In this document: positions 8,965 to 22,500 of the stretch, in pieces
Numbering within the stretch: position 1 is the first letter of the stretch
Layout: the number at the start of each line of letters is the position of its first letter
DNA from: Mauremys mutica
Lineage: Eukaryota > Chordata > Testudines > Geoemydidae
Length of the DNA: 64,000 nt
Assembly: GCF_020497125.1 (NCBI RefSeq)
Contig: NC_059084.1
Span: 11,869,501 to 11,933,500, forward strand
Reading direction: 5' to 3'
Notes under the pieces: model-generated
What the model saw: the letters and a program-made list of their open reading frames with translations, nothing else
What the model was told of the DNA's origin: nothing
Databases searched by the model: none
Position numbers and translations under genes: made by a program

Positions 8965-10927
8965 TTTCTCATTATTTTAGAGGCTTTCTCATTCTCTGAA
9001 ATAATGGGGAAATGGTAGGTTCCTTGATCCAGGGCATATTTTAAAGTATGTTTTAGGATCAAACAAAGACTAAAATTATACCACCTATAAATCCTGCTAC
9101 TGGTCTTCACAATTTTCTTTTCTTCCAAAATTATAGAAAGCACAGATTCACTTTCTCTCATAGTTAATATTGGCTTTTATCTGGGTAGGAGTCACTCATG
9201 CAAAACTTATTGTGTATAGGACAGTGCCTAAAAATATTCCAAAAGGTCACTGCGCCTCAGATAGAAGGCAGTGCTCCTTCCAGGCACCGGCACTAGGAAA
9301 TTCAGGTCTTTGCTTAATATTCATTGTGCATATTCTAAACAGTCAGTGCATGTTTTAAAATACACTGCACAAACATGCACCAATGAACGTTTTATAATCC
9401 CAGAGACTGCCCGGTGGAGCTCAGCTTTTCACTGGTGATTTTAGTACGGTCATACTATTTGACCTCTTTTTATAAGGTTTACAAATTGGGCCTGCGCTTT
9501 CAGAATTGCACAGGTACTTGCAAAAGTCTTGAGTGCATTTCCATGCCTAACTTGTGCTCTCAGTTACTGCAAATGAAAATGCAATGACAATAACAATGTG
9601 CATAAATTTTCAATTAGATATTTAACTGGTTGTTTGCACTGTCGTTAACCAGGATTGTGCTTATGACGATCATTTTGCATGCATATCATTCTGAAAATTT
9701 TGCTCTTTGGTTCCCCCCACCCCTCCAAGAGTGATTATATGGATTTTGCAAAATATGCTCAACTATTATATGTATTTTAAAAGGCCAGATTCTCTCCTGT
9801 GTCTAATTGACAGTCCATTACAGCTTCCCAGTTCTCTCCCCCAGCTCTGCCCAGGCACAGGTTAGAATCTCCTCCTGGCCTAAGGGTCCATCTGCCAGCT
9901 GAGCTTAGTACTCATAGTGCATTGGCCTCAGCCATTTCTCTCTTGCTCACCCTGTACCCCCCTTGATATTCAAACCAACTTACCAGATCACAATGCTATT
10001 GACACTCCTATGCTGGCAGCTTCGGAGCGGGTGGCATTAGGACCCAGATACGCTCGCTGTTGATATGTTGGGGAGGGAGTTAGGGCTGGATTCCCTTCTT
10101 TTTCCTGCAGGAGCAGTACAAAGGGAAGGGATGACGAAGGCCAGCGAAACCTTTTCTGACATCCCTGTCTTTGCATGCAAACAAAACTGAAGGGTCAGAG
10201 CCTGGCCTAAGATGCACACCAATCCAAGCATTATGCCTCTAACTGGCCAACCTGAATTTAAGATTGTTGCATCTCTGCCTGGAAAATGCCCAAATGCTTA
10301 GATTTTAAAAGACTCTGCCCATTTTACTAGACCAGGAAACTGACCAACCTGAACACTGTTCCCATCAGGATCATCTCACACTCTAGAATCTGTGTGTGTG
10401 GCTTTTGAATTCACCCTACGAAAATGTAACAAAAGACTGATGCTGAGCTTTCCATCTGACTATGTGATGATTGTGTGCTTGGACTACTGTGCATGCACCA
10501 CCCCTTTCATGCGATATATGCGCTGACTGTTATATATTGACTTAAAATAATTGACTTCCTATTTAGCATGAATTGTTTGGGGTGGGAATTCTGTTGTTGG
10601 GGATCCAGAAAGTGAAGCCAGGCAGATGGAATGTCTGCAGAAATAATACAATCATAATAAATATCAGCAATGTTAATTTCTGCTAGAAGAGAAGTAGAAG
10701 GAGCCCCATCAGGATAGGTGCTGCACAAATGATGCAAAAAAAAAGGAAGCAAACTGCTGATGTTGACATTTCCTGGTTTTGCAGCATTTTCTATTAAATA
10801 TCGTATAAAGCAGCCCTTAGTGGCATCATTCTGTTTAATAATAGGGTCTGAAGATAGACATTTGAAGTGCAGCAGAAATGCCACTGGTTTAGCATGATCA
10901 GACTGTGTTAATCTCTTATCTTGTGTT
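8965..10927. other. Unassigned sequence
   Basis: No repeat family or exon recognised. The 125-codon frame on the minus strand at 10507-10884 and the overlapping pair near 10000-10230 show no domain. A C-rich segment lies near 9780-9960. Confidence 0.4.
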
Positions 10928-11001
10928 AAGAAACCAGTCTCCTAATGTGGAGACTGGAAAAGAAACCAGTCTCCTAATGGTTAAGAATCCAGTCTCCTAA
11001 T
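10928..11001. repeat. Short tandem repeat of a CCAGTCTCCTAAT unit
   Basis: AAGAAACCAGTCTCCTAATG occurs at 10928-10947 and 10960-10979, and a variant AAGAATCCAGTCTCCTAAT at 10983-11001. GGAGACTGG between the first two copies can pair with CCAGTCTCC to form a hairpin. Confidence 0.85.
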
Positions 11002-11004
11002 TCT

Positions 11005-13834
11005 GTAGCTGGAAAAGATGTAGAACTTAGGGCCAAACATTGCACTCCCTATGCATGTAAAGCTCTTGTTGGCCTCCATGGGGATTACGTATGGGTAGGA
11101 CTCTGGCCACCTGAACATGTTGCTGTAAATGCTAAAATCATACGGAGTACAACGTAACAATAGGAATAATAAGAACTTAAATTCTGCACCCACAGCACAG
11201 GTATTGTATTGTGAGTTCCTCACACCTCCGACTGCCAATCAAAATCCATGTTGTGATGGTGTTTTAGACACCTGTCCACTAAGAAGTGGACTAAGACCAC
11301 CCACTCATTTCTAACAGGCAATTTAACAGCGGTCAGATGATAATCCCTTTCAGCTGGTGATGACCTGGGCCGTATTCAAACCAGTGACCTAGTAATTTAA
11401 ATGTTCATGAATATTCATGTGTGACTAACAAAACAGAAATTGTAAGTACAATTATCAGTGTATACTTGCATGAAGATATTGTACTCTGCTCTGAAGTATT
11501 CTGTATTGGTTTTAATATGACTAATGCAATGCAAACATGCTCTGAGCCAAGTTCTCCTTTCACTTATGCCAGAGCAAATCCAGGGAAGTCAAAGGGGTTG
11601 CAGAGGTGTAAATGAGAGCTGAGTTTGTGCCACTGTATTATATATGCAGATATGTAATGGTGCATGCAGGTGGAAATCTTGTTGTTTTAGAAGTTCCTTT
11701 AGTGTTCTGTTAATATTTCCATTCTCAACCTATTCATGAGGAATTTAAAACTTGTCCATAAAATGTGCTCTGGAATAAGACTAGGCATACAGGGACCCAG
11801 TCTATGAGCACAGTGTTTTATTTTTTAAATTGTTTAAATTAGTATTTCCAATAACAGGAGAGTGATAACATGGTTGTGTGAAGAACTGATTCTTTTCCAC
11901 GCACTTTGCTACTCTAAAATGACATTGACATCAGTATAGAAATGTTGTTGAGTCAGTCAGCACCTTTGGACAGTTCACTTTTAAATGAAATCATCTGTCT
12001 TTCCTGTGGATGAGATTTTGGATTTTGGATATTTGGATTTTTTTTAAAAAGCTTACACCATGTGCCTGGGGCAGATAGGGGTTACAGTGTACATTGCATA
12101 TAGAGATTATTCTATAAATACAAAACAATGTGAAGGAACACTTTTGGTTCTCTTGAAACTTACCATCTCTAGTAATAAAAATGTGGAGGATGTGGATTTT
12201 TAGGTCATTTAGTATCTTCTTATTGAAACACTATGACAGGCAGTACAAAGAATTTCTTAAGGTTTTTACACAGTATCTATACTTATAGATTGGATGCCCG
12301 AATGTGATCAATTTGTAATCCAGTTCTGCATAACTAATCTATCTTTTCTGGTGTTCGGTAAAGTTGTGTTCATATGTCCTCACAATCATGGGCAGTCTGA
12401 ATTTATCTAGCTGCTTGAGATAGCCATTAGAAGCCAGTAGAAAGCTGGCACTTTCCGGACTGCAAGAAAATTAAATTATTAGAACCTTACTCCTACAAAT
12501 GGGTGTGCATGGATGGATTCTTGCAACCACCCAGAGTCCTGTTCACTTCAATGGGACTTTGAACTGGCATCAGTGTTCACCTGGACAGATCCCTTTGCAA
12601 GGTCCGGGCTTAAGGGACCAGACCTGCAACTACTTAGAATAACTTTAATCATCTGAGCAGTTCCACTGGTAAATGTCCCACTAGTGTAAATGAAATCAGT
12701 CCTCGGTGTGTAATGTTGCTTATCCACTTACAAGAGCAGCCCTCAGAGCCTCCAACTGATTCACTTAATCTAAATCTGAAGATCTTTTTAATGCCTCGAT
12801 AACAAAATATTGGTCAATTTTGGTCTCTCTCTATTTATGTATTTTGGTAAAGGCATACATGCAATCCATCTTGGTAACGGTGTGTTTTTGTCAGGGGTTA
12901 ATTTAGTGTGCTACCGATCTTTAAAGAACAATTAAATTGGAAATTATTATAAAATTTCAAGGGGATTGCTTACCTTGCAAATGAGTATAAATAAAATATT
13001 AACTAACACAGGTGTTGTTCGTGTGCTGTCAGGCTTTACAACTGCTAGGAGGAGAAGCGAAAAAGCAGAGCCATTTGCTAATCCTTCCCTTTTGTTGCTT
13101 AAGGGAAATTTCAGTATAAAGTAGCAATTTCCATATCATTTGAATGGCAGTTGCAACCCATTGATGTTTAAAACTAAAATGTGCAACTACTATAATCAGC
13201 AAAATGTATGCAAATGTCTCTTCCTTTAAATGTGGCTCTTTGCTCCATCGCCGTCTCAAAAATATCTTGGAATTAAGTTTAGAATGGAAAATTTATGAAG
13301 ACACTTTAAACGTTCTTTAGAAACACAGTTTGTTTAAATTTAAGCAATTCATACAGTCACAAATGTCATTGGTTTAAATGCAGTGAGAGAACAGACCTCA
13401 GCATATGCTATGGACTGTCTTATTGCTTTTTGGGGTAAGGATTTTTTTAGATTCTGCTCACACTGCCCGATCCAATGGCACCTTGATTAGGCCCTGTGAG
13501 TGTTACTGTGATACCAGTAATTATTAAACATAACAGAAATGAATACCAGACTGTTCATTTGGTTTTTAGCTAATACCATGTTGAAGTAGCATATAGGACA
13601 TTGGACAATAGGTTTGTAGATACCAATGTCCACAGAAACTGCCATTGCTTTGTGTTTTAAAACCGTTCCCCAGAGGGCTTTTTGTTTGTGAAAATGGCAC
13701 AATGGTGTTGAATGTAGAGCTTAATTTATAATTCACATTAACGGGTTGAACAATGAAAACACAGTGGTGGCACTTTCCCTGGCTTGGTCCTGCTGACTTA
13801 ACTAGAACTGGTCAGAATGATTTTCTGACAGAAA
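11005..13834. other. Unassigned AT-rich sequence
   Basis: Contains no recognised mobile element apart from a CACTTCAATGGGAC word at 12544 related to the palindromic repeats. Frames are all under 90 codons. The 12890-13050 part, with AACAATTAAATTGGAAATTATT, resembles conserved homeobox-site-rich sequence but cannot be judged without alignment. Confidence 0.4.
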
Positions 13835-13893
13835 ATCTCCATCAGGGAAAATCAAATTTTCTTCAGGGAATCTCCATCAGGGAAAATCAAATT
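13800..13893. repeat. 35-bp direct duplication within a GAAATTTC-type repeat
   Basis: ATCTCCATCAGGGAAAATCAAATT is present exactly at 13835-13858 and 13870-13893. The preceding AACTGGTCAGAATG resembles the start of the T/A-rich family seen elsewhere in the window. Confidence 0.75.
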
Positions 13894-14059
13894 ATAGCTC
13901 CCAAGCTGCCCTGCCTGGACGGCTCTTGTCAGTTTCACTTTATGCCTTCAAGGAAAAGTGAAACGGACAAAAATCTTCTGGACAGGCAGCAGGGAGCCCC
14001 AGTCAGGCTGGGAGGCTGAAGGCCTCAGCTGTCTGGCAGCTAGGCTAGCAAGGAAGGCC

Positions 14060-14215
14060 CATTTTCAGAAGTGACCTAGACAGTTAGAGCAGAGATACGC
14101 AAAGGTATTTAGAAGTGTAATTCTCAGTGAAATCAATGGGAGTTAGGCACCTAAATACCCTTTAGGATCTGGGCCTTAGGATCCTAAGTCTCAATGAAAG
14201 TCATCTGAGCACTTT
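14060..14215. repeat. Palindromic repeat with TTTCAGAAGTG ends (decayed)
   Basis: Starts CATTTTCAGAAGTGACCTAG, contains GAAATCAATGGGAGTTAGGC, and ends near GAGCACTTTTCAGTATTT. The layout matches the block at 51740-51872. Arms are diverged but face each other. Confidence 0.45.
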
Positions 14216-14220
14216 TCAGT

Positions 14221-17200
14221 ATTTTATCTGAAGTTTATACTACTACTCCTCAAAAACCAAGAAGCTCACCTTGTGCACATAGTAACTAATTCGCAGCTGT
14301 GACATAAAGGTGAGGAGCAATGTGTGTATGACCTACCTGGTTCATGATGTAAATTATGTAGGGTGTAAAAAAACAATAAGCACAACAAAACATCATTCAA
14401 AGTTGTGCTTTATCTGGGACTGCAAGGATTGCAGACAAAAATTAATGTAAATACTTATTGTTATATTTAGTAAACAGAGATAATCCCCCCTGGAAACCAT
14501 GCATCCCAAAACTCCCATGTGGGCCCAATCCTGCTCCCAATCAAGCCAAGAGGAGTTTTTGCTACTGCCTTCGCTGGGAAGAGGCTCAACTTTTACATTC
14601 CTCATGTGGGAACAACAGTTTGGGGATCAGAAAATACACCATGTTCTGAAACCTATATATAAAGTAATAGATCATCATAACCACTGTCTAATTAGTACAC
14701 AGCATTAGGAAAAAATATAGGATGTAAGTAAGATCTTAGAGAGAGAGAAATCCCATGCTTTGCCATTTACACCTCCCAGGAGAATGCTGTGTTTACACTA
14801 TTTACTTTAAATGTGAGAACTTTGTGTCAGATCAAGCCATTAGCTACTCTCCAGGGAACACACAGTAAAACGCTCAGCAACGCTCTGGTCACTGTGAAGA
14901 AATACAGTTTCTACACTCTCACATTTCATCACAGGAAGAAAGCGAGGAGAAGAAATTAGCAAGAGGCAGAGAGAGAGAAGAGAAACAGACAAGCTAGCAG
15001 TAAAGGAAACAGCTGGGTTTCTCCAGCCTGTTCATGTGTGACTGTAGAACGACAAATCAGGAAAGCAAAACTGGCATGCACTCTGGGCGCTTGCACTCCC
15101 ACAAAATCAAACTGTGTTGTTAAGTCGTGACAAATATTGTGATGTGAATCATAAACAATGATGATCATTGCCTGAGGAAACTGATAAGAAGGATGGGCTC
15201 CAACCGCAACATTTAGATCCAGACTTTCCTAGCATTTCAAGTCTGTTTGGATCTGAGGTTTTGAGCTGGAACATCAGAGAGATAGGAAATAGCCTCAGTG
15301 CAGTCACAAATTTCATAGCTTTCTCCAGAGTTTGAGGGGGTTCAGAACTTGGGTGTTGGTCCCTATCTGTAATTATTCTGCTACCAAAAGCATTAAGCAC
15401 ATAGATTTTAACTTATTTTTTAGGAGTTTTGAAGTATAAATGGGAGTACATTCTTGCTCACATGCATGTGGTTAAATGGATCACTAAATGTAGGGCCTCT
15501 GAGGGGTGGGAATTTTCCTCCATCCCCCAGTGGTGAAGAGGTGAAGTTTATTCCCTTGGTCAAGATAGGTGGGACTATGCCACACAGTCAGTTTTGTATT
15601 ATTAGATTGTGTATGGTTAGATCTCCTCACCATTTTGGAATTGCTGACTAGTTGGCGCCTTTGAAAGAAGTTTAATTATTAAGTATACATATACACTATG
15701 GGTCAAATTTTAAATATGGCTGCAACAGTGAGCTTGGAAAAACACACATTTGCTTCTGTGAACAGGCATTTGTGTGCACAGTCACCCAGTTTGTGTGGGC
15801 AAATGCCCGTTGGTTTATGCAAATGCAGCTTTTTGTGGGTGCATCCGTTGCCTCCAATTTTGAAAAGTTTTCTGCATGCAAATAAATGCACTGCATAAAT
15901 AAGTCCTTCTCTATCCTGCAGGCCTGACGAACTTGGCCTTGTAATGATCCTTCCCGCTTCCACGCCTGTGCCACCAAACGCTGAAGAGGAAGAGAGGAGC
16001 ACTTTGTAAGCAGGGGAGGGAAAGAGTTGTTAAGTGGTTGTGAGCAAAAGGAGTGGTGTTCTAGGCAATCCTGAGTCAAAGGGGAGGTATTCACGAGACA
16101 ATGGGCTGTGCTATGAAAGTGAAAAACTCTCATCTAGGTCATAAGTAGATGTCAGATGCTGCTACCATGGAAGCGAATGGCAGAACTCCTATTGACTTGA
16201 CCCAAGGTATCTCCTCCTCATCATTTCCGTTTGGTTCCCACCTTTGCCTAACCCATTCTTAGTGTAGTTTCAGAGTCCCCAGCAGTAGATGATAGATGTG
16301 TGTAATGAGCCGCTATGGGGAGAGAAAAAGTAATTAGTTGCTGGGCTGATTACTAGGGATTCAGCTTGTGGAAATCAGTAACAGGTGGCAGCATGGACAG
16401 AAAAGACTGTAAGATGCACTACTCAGATTTTCTGGAGCTAACTGCAGGAACTTCCTCTTTCAAAGCTTCTATCAGGAGCTCCCAGTGGGAGATGACAACG
16501 TTCAACAACCCAGCAGGATTGGCTCTGAGGCCCACTGAAGTCATTTCTGGAGATTAGAGACCCAGGACACCGAGGTTGGGGTGAATTTTTTACTGTTTAC
16601 ACAGCCCCATACCTTTTTGCTCTATGTTCCCTAGCAGCCACCCTGAATAGTGGCTCTGAATGTTCACCACTTCATTGACTTCAGCAGGGCCAGGATTTCA
16701 TCCAGGAATCCCAACATGCCATTCCTATGTGCAGCTCCAATAGTTTCTATTGCCAGAAAAAGTCCCCTTTTTTTTTCAGTTCATAAACCACTGGCAAGGT
16801 TTTCACTATCAGGCTCCCAGCTTTCAGCAATATCTAGCCAAGAAATAATGGTTAATCACTATTAATGGCGTATTAGTTCACGGCCTCCGGCGAACCTGAA
16901 ATCATTAACAGTCTGCTCACTATGCTAACGACTGATTTTTACTAGATGTATAATTTAATATATGGCAACTTTCATGCTTAATTATGCTTCCTCTGAAGGA
17001 ATTGATTTTTTTTTTCTGCATCCATTTATTTAAGAATGTTGGAAGCTGAATGATTTTTGTCTGCATGCTACACCAGGCTAAGCACTAAACCAGGACAATT
17101 TGTCTGAGATTTCAGTACAGAGACGGGTATTCGCTTCTTTGCTGTTTCGTTCAATAATTCCATCTTGAAGTGTTTGAAAAATAACTAATGGGGATGAATT

Positions 17201-17540
17201 ACTGACATTTTTAAAGTGACAACATTTCATGCCTCATTGTGTCTCACCACACCTTTCTGGGTAGGTGTAAAACCAAGGTCCTGATGAATGGGGTCATTGT
17301 CCCATGGAACTTTGCATATGGACAAGGTTGTTAAACCAATGTCCTGGCGAAATTCCAATTTGGATCACTACAGTTTACCCACCTAAACATCCCCACTACT
17401 TTCAGTTGGATACATTGTTCTTCATTTCCTACCCTAGACTGTTGTGGAATGTTGCCATATGCTGTGAAAAAATTACCATGACTCAGCCCAGAGAGGGCTG
17501 CATTTCAGTGCTGGGTAAAGCGACTCCTCTCTGTACAGAG
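14221..17540. other. Unassigned sequence with a possible conserved element
   Basis: No transposon recognised. The 145-codon frame at 15696-16133 (minus) overlaps a 99-codon frame in another phase and shows no domain. 16860-17060 is low in repeats and rich in ATTA and TAAT words (TTAATCACTATTAATGG, TCATGCTTAATTATGC), as seen in developmental enhancers; this is only an impression. Confidence 0.4.
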
Positions 17541-17660
17541 TGGGGCTTTCAAAAGCGCTCAGCATTGGCTTCTGTTCCCACTGAAGTCAATGGAAGTTTG
17601 ACCGTTGACTTTAATGGGAGCAGAGTTAGGCCAGTGCTGGATGCTTTTGAAAATCTCACC
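17541..17660. repeat. Palindromic repeat, 120 bp
   Basis: GGCTTTCAAAAGCGCTCAGC at the left pairs with GTGCTGGATGCTTTTGAAAA at the right. The centre is ACTGAAGTCAATGGAAG facing CGTTGACTTTAATGGGA. The hairpin structure suggests a fold-back or MITE-type element. It is followed by GTAAAGCACTTTGGGATCCA, a phrase I associate with the tails of old LINE/SINE repeats. Confidence 0.65.
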
Positions 17661-17734
17661 GAGTTTATATGTAATGCTCGTAAAGCACTTTGGGATCCAT
17701 TTGGATGAAAGGGGCTATGCATGTACAATGCTTT

Positions 17735-20024
17735 TCATTGGCATCCCGAATCCATTCCTGTATCACTGAAAGCATATTATAACATTGTCAATCCTAATAA
17801 TTTTTTAAGCTAGCAGCTGATTGAGGATGCTAATAAAAAATAATTTTGATTTTCTCCATCTAAGTGCCAATGTCCCCTTCGTGGAGATTAAAAATTTCCC
17901 TATATTGTTTTCAACTCCAAAGAACAAGCAAAGGATAATCTCCTGCTTGAATACATTGACACTGTTTCAATCCACTAATAGGATCGCCATAGAATTTTGA
18001 CTTAACAAGCAGTGGAAGAGGATAATCCTGTTTGTTCGGCCATCCAGAACACTGATGATCTGAGATAATCAGAGCAGGGGGGTGGGGGTGGGGAATATCT
18101 GAGCAGCTCCAGCCTGAGATTCATCTGTTCTCACTGACACTGGTTTGCCTTGATACCGTCTAATGGGATAAACCTCCTAGCTTTGTGGCATTTATTGCTC
18201 CGATAACTGCAGCTCCTTTTTACAGCACAGGCACAAGGGAAGCCATCCCAAATGTATCACAGCATCCCTCCCAATGCAAGCCACTTAGAAACCCGTCCGT
18301 AGGGGGGAAAATTGGTTGAGTAACACTGATATGTTACAAAATGATTGGGCCTCTCTTGAGTAACTATAAATCACATTTTTAAGGCCAGATTTAACAAATG
18401 CAAATATCCAGGACAGGATCAGTTCATTACCCAACCAACTAGCTATGTGCAGGATCAGACACCTTGATTTTCATGCTCATGCTGAGTATTTGCACACGTA
18501 AGTTAGGTCTCTACAAATGTACATCTTCAGAAATCTGTCCCTTGCAACACTCTCTATGGTGATTCTGGTGTGTGTGTTTTGAAATGTGCTCTCATGAGGT
18601 TTCTTGAGAAAGGGAGAATTATTTACACTTCGGAGGAGATTCTTTTTCTGGTCATGCAGTCATTAGGACTTTGACTCCTAATATTATATCCAGTCACTTG
18701 GCATTTAACTTATTAGATAAGGTTACTGGGATATGCTACGGCTCCACTTCTGCTTCATATCTACTGTCATGCAAATGTAACAGTTGATAGCTTTCCATCT
18801 CAGAAATTTTTGGTAACATTAACTCTTGCAGCTGACACACGCTCTGTGGATTAACTTCAAATAACTGTGTCAGTCTGAGAGCTTTATCTTCTGATCTCTG
18901 AGCTGTCACCGTTCATAATGACAGGTTTATAGGGTTTGGCAGGCTGGCAACAACGGCTGTGCGGTAAGCCCTTTAGTTTTTATAACTAAAGCACTGTAGC
19001 TAGAGACAGAGAAACTCTTCACCATGGTGACACTGACAAATATTGAACCCAGCAAATGATTCATGGGCCCCGGTATAATTCTTTCTTTAATGAATATTTC
19101 ACAAGATACTAACTTTATTTTAAACTTCCAAATGTGAATGGATGGGGGATAGGATCCAAAGAACTGCATGCGGCCATGTAAAATTTATAAGCCCTAGTGT
19201 CTGTGAGCTTGTTTAAAAAAAAGGGGGGGGTTGCTCTCTGCTGTGGGCTGGTATTCTGGGTCCCACAAGTGGCTCTCGTGGTTCTTTCGTATCTTTTATG
19301 TGCACAATTAAAGAAATTGGCTTTGAAAAGTAACACTCTAGCTTTAATTTTCTTCTTCCCCCTCTTTTTCATCCCCATTGGGCTCGGTAAATCCTTCGCA
19401 ACTCGTTGTACAACGGGTGATGTATTGTACCCAAGCCCCAGTGCAGGGTGATGTGGCACATCAGTCCCTTCCGGATATTTGGTCGTACACTCTCCGTGCC
19501 CTGCAGCCACTCTGAGCACCAGACTCAAGCTTTAGCTGGTTTCCCATTAAATGGGCACTGGCTTCTAGAACGTAATAGAGGGTTCTTTACTAGGGCAGGC
19601 AGAAAGGAAAGGTGCCATGACCTAGTACTATGGTTTAGAGACAGCGGCCATAGAAGATAAGTGCAGCAGTTCCAAATTTGGCCCCTAGGGGACAGTACAC
19701 TAGAGAGGACGGAGGGTTACCTGGCTGTATGAGGTTTCTCAGACATAATGGCTGGGGTCAGGCTAGGAGAATGCTATTGGCCTTCTATACCTTCTCCCAC
19801 CCTTCTTTTGAGACCATTTGCCCTCAGCTTGTAGTCACTCCACAGCCTTGCAGTTCTTTGGACTCCTCAGTGCTACTGGGTGTCCAAATACCATGGCTGC
19901 AAACCCTCTTTCTCTTCCTTCCCCACCCCAAATCTTCCATGTACACCTGACTATAAGATTGCAGCCTCATCCAATCAGACACAGATCGCACAACACAGTG
20001 GCCCCTCTACTTAGCAACACACAT
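17735..20024. other. Unassigned sequence
   Basis: Mostly unique sequence. A G-rich run lies at 18079-18093 and an A/G run at 19216-19230. The overlapping frames at 19115-19528 (minus) and 19197-19451 (plus) share DNA on opposite strands and neither shows a protein motif. Confidence 0.4.
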
Positions 20025-20039
20025 CACATAACCATATCA

Positions 20040-20170
20040 CTTGGGTGAATTGCTTTCTGCACAGGCTTTCCATTGACTATAGGATCCATTTGGAGGCCTC
20101 TGGCCTGATAGTCAAAGTCCTCCAGGGTACTGGGCCTAGCTACCTGAGAGCTCACCCCTCTCTCTCTACA
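20040..20170 (+). pseudogene. Possible L2-like LINE reverse-transcriptase C-terminal remnant
   Basis: A plus-strand frame interrupted by changes reads roughly LSIDYRIHLEASGLIVKVLQ followed by GTGPSYLRAHPSL. This resembles the L2-type phrase LHWLP-RI-FK---L-FKALHG-AP-YL. The match is short and the call is tentative. Confidence 0.4.
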
Positions 20171-20825
20171 ATCATGAACTCCCACTACATTCTGCTGGAA
20201 CAATGCCATTGTTAACCACCAGGGGTCTTGTGAGTGCAGTAACCAGAACTGAGGCAGGAACTGCATCTCTAGCATCTCAGTATAGAACTGACCCTTGAGA
20301 TAATAACGCTCAGCATTTTCAGGGCTAGATGTAAAACTCAGTTCTACAATTTAGTTTTCCCCCAATAATTTCTTCACACACAAACTTGAACAAGCCAGCA
20401 ACCAAAAATCCTGTAAACTAACCAAGCTATTCTTCCTGGAGGGTGGGAAAGAGAATCTTATTTCTATCTTAAAGTTTTATATGTATATGACTGCTCATCA
20501 CTGTAGTGTCTGATGGTCTTCCATATAAAATCAGTAGCAATTGTGAAGTCCCTAGACAATTTTATGGAATCTCTGGCACTTTCTCTTTTTTTCTATTTTA
20601 AGTATTTCAGAAGTGCTCCAATACCACCATGTAAGTAACTAGATACAGCAAAATCCTGCATTAGAAAAATTTCTCACATGCGTTTCTATTATACTACCAT
20701 AGTTTTCTGAAACTGTTTTCAAGTCCAATTTACTTTTCACTGTTTGTTTGTACTTCTGCATTTCTTTTCACTTGGACAATGGCCAATCAGTTTCACTGCT
20801 CTTTATGATGTTTCTAGTCAGTTTT

Positions 20826-21121
20826 CTGTGGAACTCGTTGCCAGAGGCGGTTGTGAAGGCCAAGACTATAACAGGGTTCAACAAAGAACTAGATAAATTC
20901 ATGGGGGATAAGTCCATCAATAGGTATTAGCCAAGATGGGAAGGGAAGGTGTCCCTGGCCTCTGTTGCCAGAAGCTAGGAACAGGCGACGGAATGGATCA
21001 CTTGATGATTACCTGTTCTGTTCATTCTCTCTGGGGCACCTGACATTGACCACTGTTGGAAGAGAGGATACTCAGCTAGATGGACCTTTGGTCTGACTCA
21101 GTATGGCCGTTCTTTTGTTCT
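20826..21121 (+). mobile_element. CR1 LINE 3'-end fragment with ORF2 C-terminus
   Basis: The DNA reads TGTGGAACTCGTTGCCAGAG and ends GGACCTTTGGTCTGACTCAG, TATGGCCGTTC. The first frame ends with WNSLPEAVVKAKTITGFNKE and a stop at about 20928, matching the C-terminus of CR1 reverse transcriptase. The rest is the CR1 3' UTR. It is 5'-truncated. Confidence 0.9.
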
Positions 21122-21129
21122 CTTTCTGG

Positions 21130-22145
21130 TTTTCATCCACTAGCACAATCCTGCAAATATTGACTCCCAAAACAATGCAAATGCATGTTTATTTGTTTAA
21201 ATAAAAAATCTTTCTGAGTTTATTTGAAATGACATGGAAACATTTCAGTCAGTCCTAGGTTTTTGTTTGTTGGTTGGTTTTATTAAAACTCTGGGCCAGA
21301 TTTGACCTGACTAACCCTTGAAGGAGCCATCATCTTGATTGCATGATAGCGTAGTTTTATTTTTCTTTCCAAAGTGTTCTTTGGCTTCCCCTCACAGAAA
21401 ACAGACTGTAACCATGTATATGTGTGGGCCATGGGTCCTCTGAAACTTTGGAGGATGAGCTCAAAGGATATCTTGTGTTTGACAGCTTCAGTGGGACATC
21501 ACTGGTGGACTTTGTACCTCCCGCTCTTCTATGGACTGTGTTTAAAAACCCTGTACTTTTTATTGGTCAGTTACACAAAGCAGAGGGCTGCAGGAGTGAC
21601 CTCCTCCACTAGTACAAGTGGGTTAATGTTGGTCAAAGTTCAAATCAATCAAAAGGTCAAGCTTGTATAAGGGGCCATTATCAGAGCAATATATGATAAG
21701 TGAGAAGACAGCTCTGAAAACTCATTCCCAGAAGCTGAAATAGAACCAGCCAAGCTGCAGAAAAAGCTGCAACCATCCACAGACATTTTTGGTGCTTGAA
21801 GTCCATGGGGATAGGCAGAATTACCTATGAGTTCAATAACCGAGGACTGGCCCCTGGTGTGTAAAATTCTTGGCCTCTCTCCTGCAGAGAAATTACTGTT
21901 TAGTAATGGAGTTAAATCTAGGTGCCACTTCATTTGCTTGAATTTTCCTAAGGTTTTGAGGCAAGCAATAGAATAGGCTTTTAAAGGAGTATGTGGCTTT
22001 TTTGTTGTGGCATTTTCTCATTGAGAGAAGTAGCTGGACATAGCTGCTAAGGTCATTTGTAGCATAGCAGCGCCCAAAGCAGTGAATCTCTGTGGTTGTC
22101 TTTGTTCATATGTAGAGTGAGGCAATTTTTTTATTTTTTCTTTCT
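21130..22145. other. Unassigned sequence
   Basis: No repeat family recognised. Overlapping frames at 21374-21670 and 21424-21612 differ in phase and have no motif. Confidence 0.4.
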
Positions 22146-22149
22146 CTTT

Positions 22150-22500
22150 TTTTGTCAAATAGCAAATTCACTGGAAAGCACAGATTCGGAGCAATCAAAA
22201 CAAATTCAAGTTCAATTTGGTGAATAGTTTTGGATGCATAAAACTGAAAGAAAGGGAAAAAAACTCTGAAAAAGCTGAAACAGTTCACTTCTGACATTTC
22301 TGAAACAAACTATTTCATTTTGAAATGTTGTTTCCAATCAACTTTTTGTTTAGAAAACATTGATTTGAATCAACCCCAACAAAATATTTTTGGGTCTTGC
22401 TTTGGCAAGAAAAATCTAAAAATAATTAGTTTTGGTTTGAAACCAACCAATTTGGTTTGGATTTGTTTTGGTTAGGGTCACCCAACCGAAAAATCAATTA
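22150..22500. repeat. Decayed T/A-rich GAAATTTC-type repeat
   Basis: Phrases CATTTTGAAATGTTGTTTCC, AGAAAACATTGATTTG and AACCAACCAATTTGG alternate A and T runs as in the block at 53440-53720. Boundaries are not sharp. Confidence 0.35.

Noticed and set aside
10928..11001. CRISPR-like array
   Set aside because: Three short imperfect units with unequal spacing in a vertebrate genome; an ordinary local tandem repeat.
15696..16133. 145-codon minus-strand frame
   Set aside because: Another frame of 99 codons overlaps it in a different phase on the same strand; no recognisable protein features.
17304..17708. 134-codon plus-strand frame
   Set aside because: Its second half runs through the palindromic repeat at 17541-17660; no domain in the rest.
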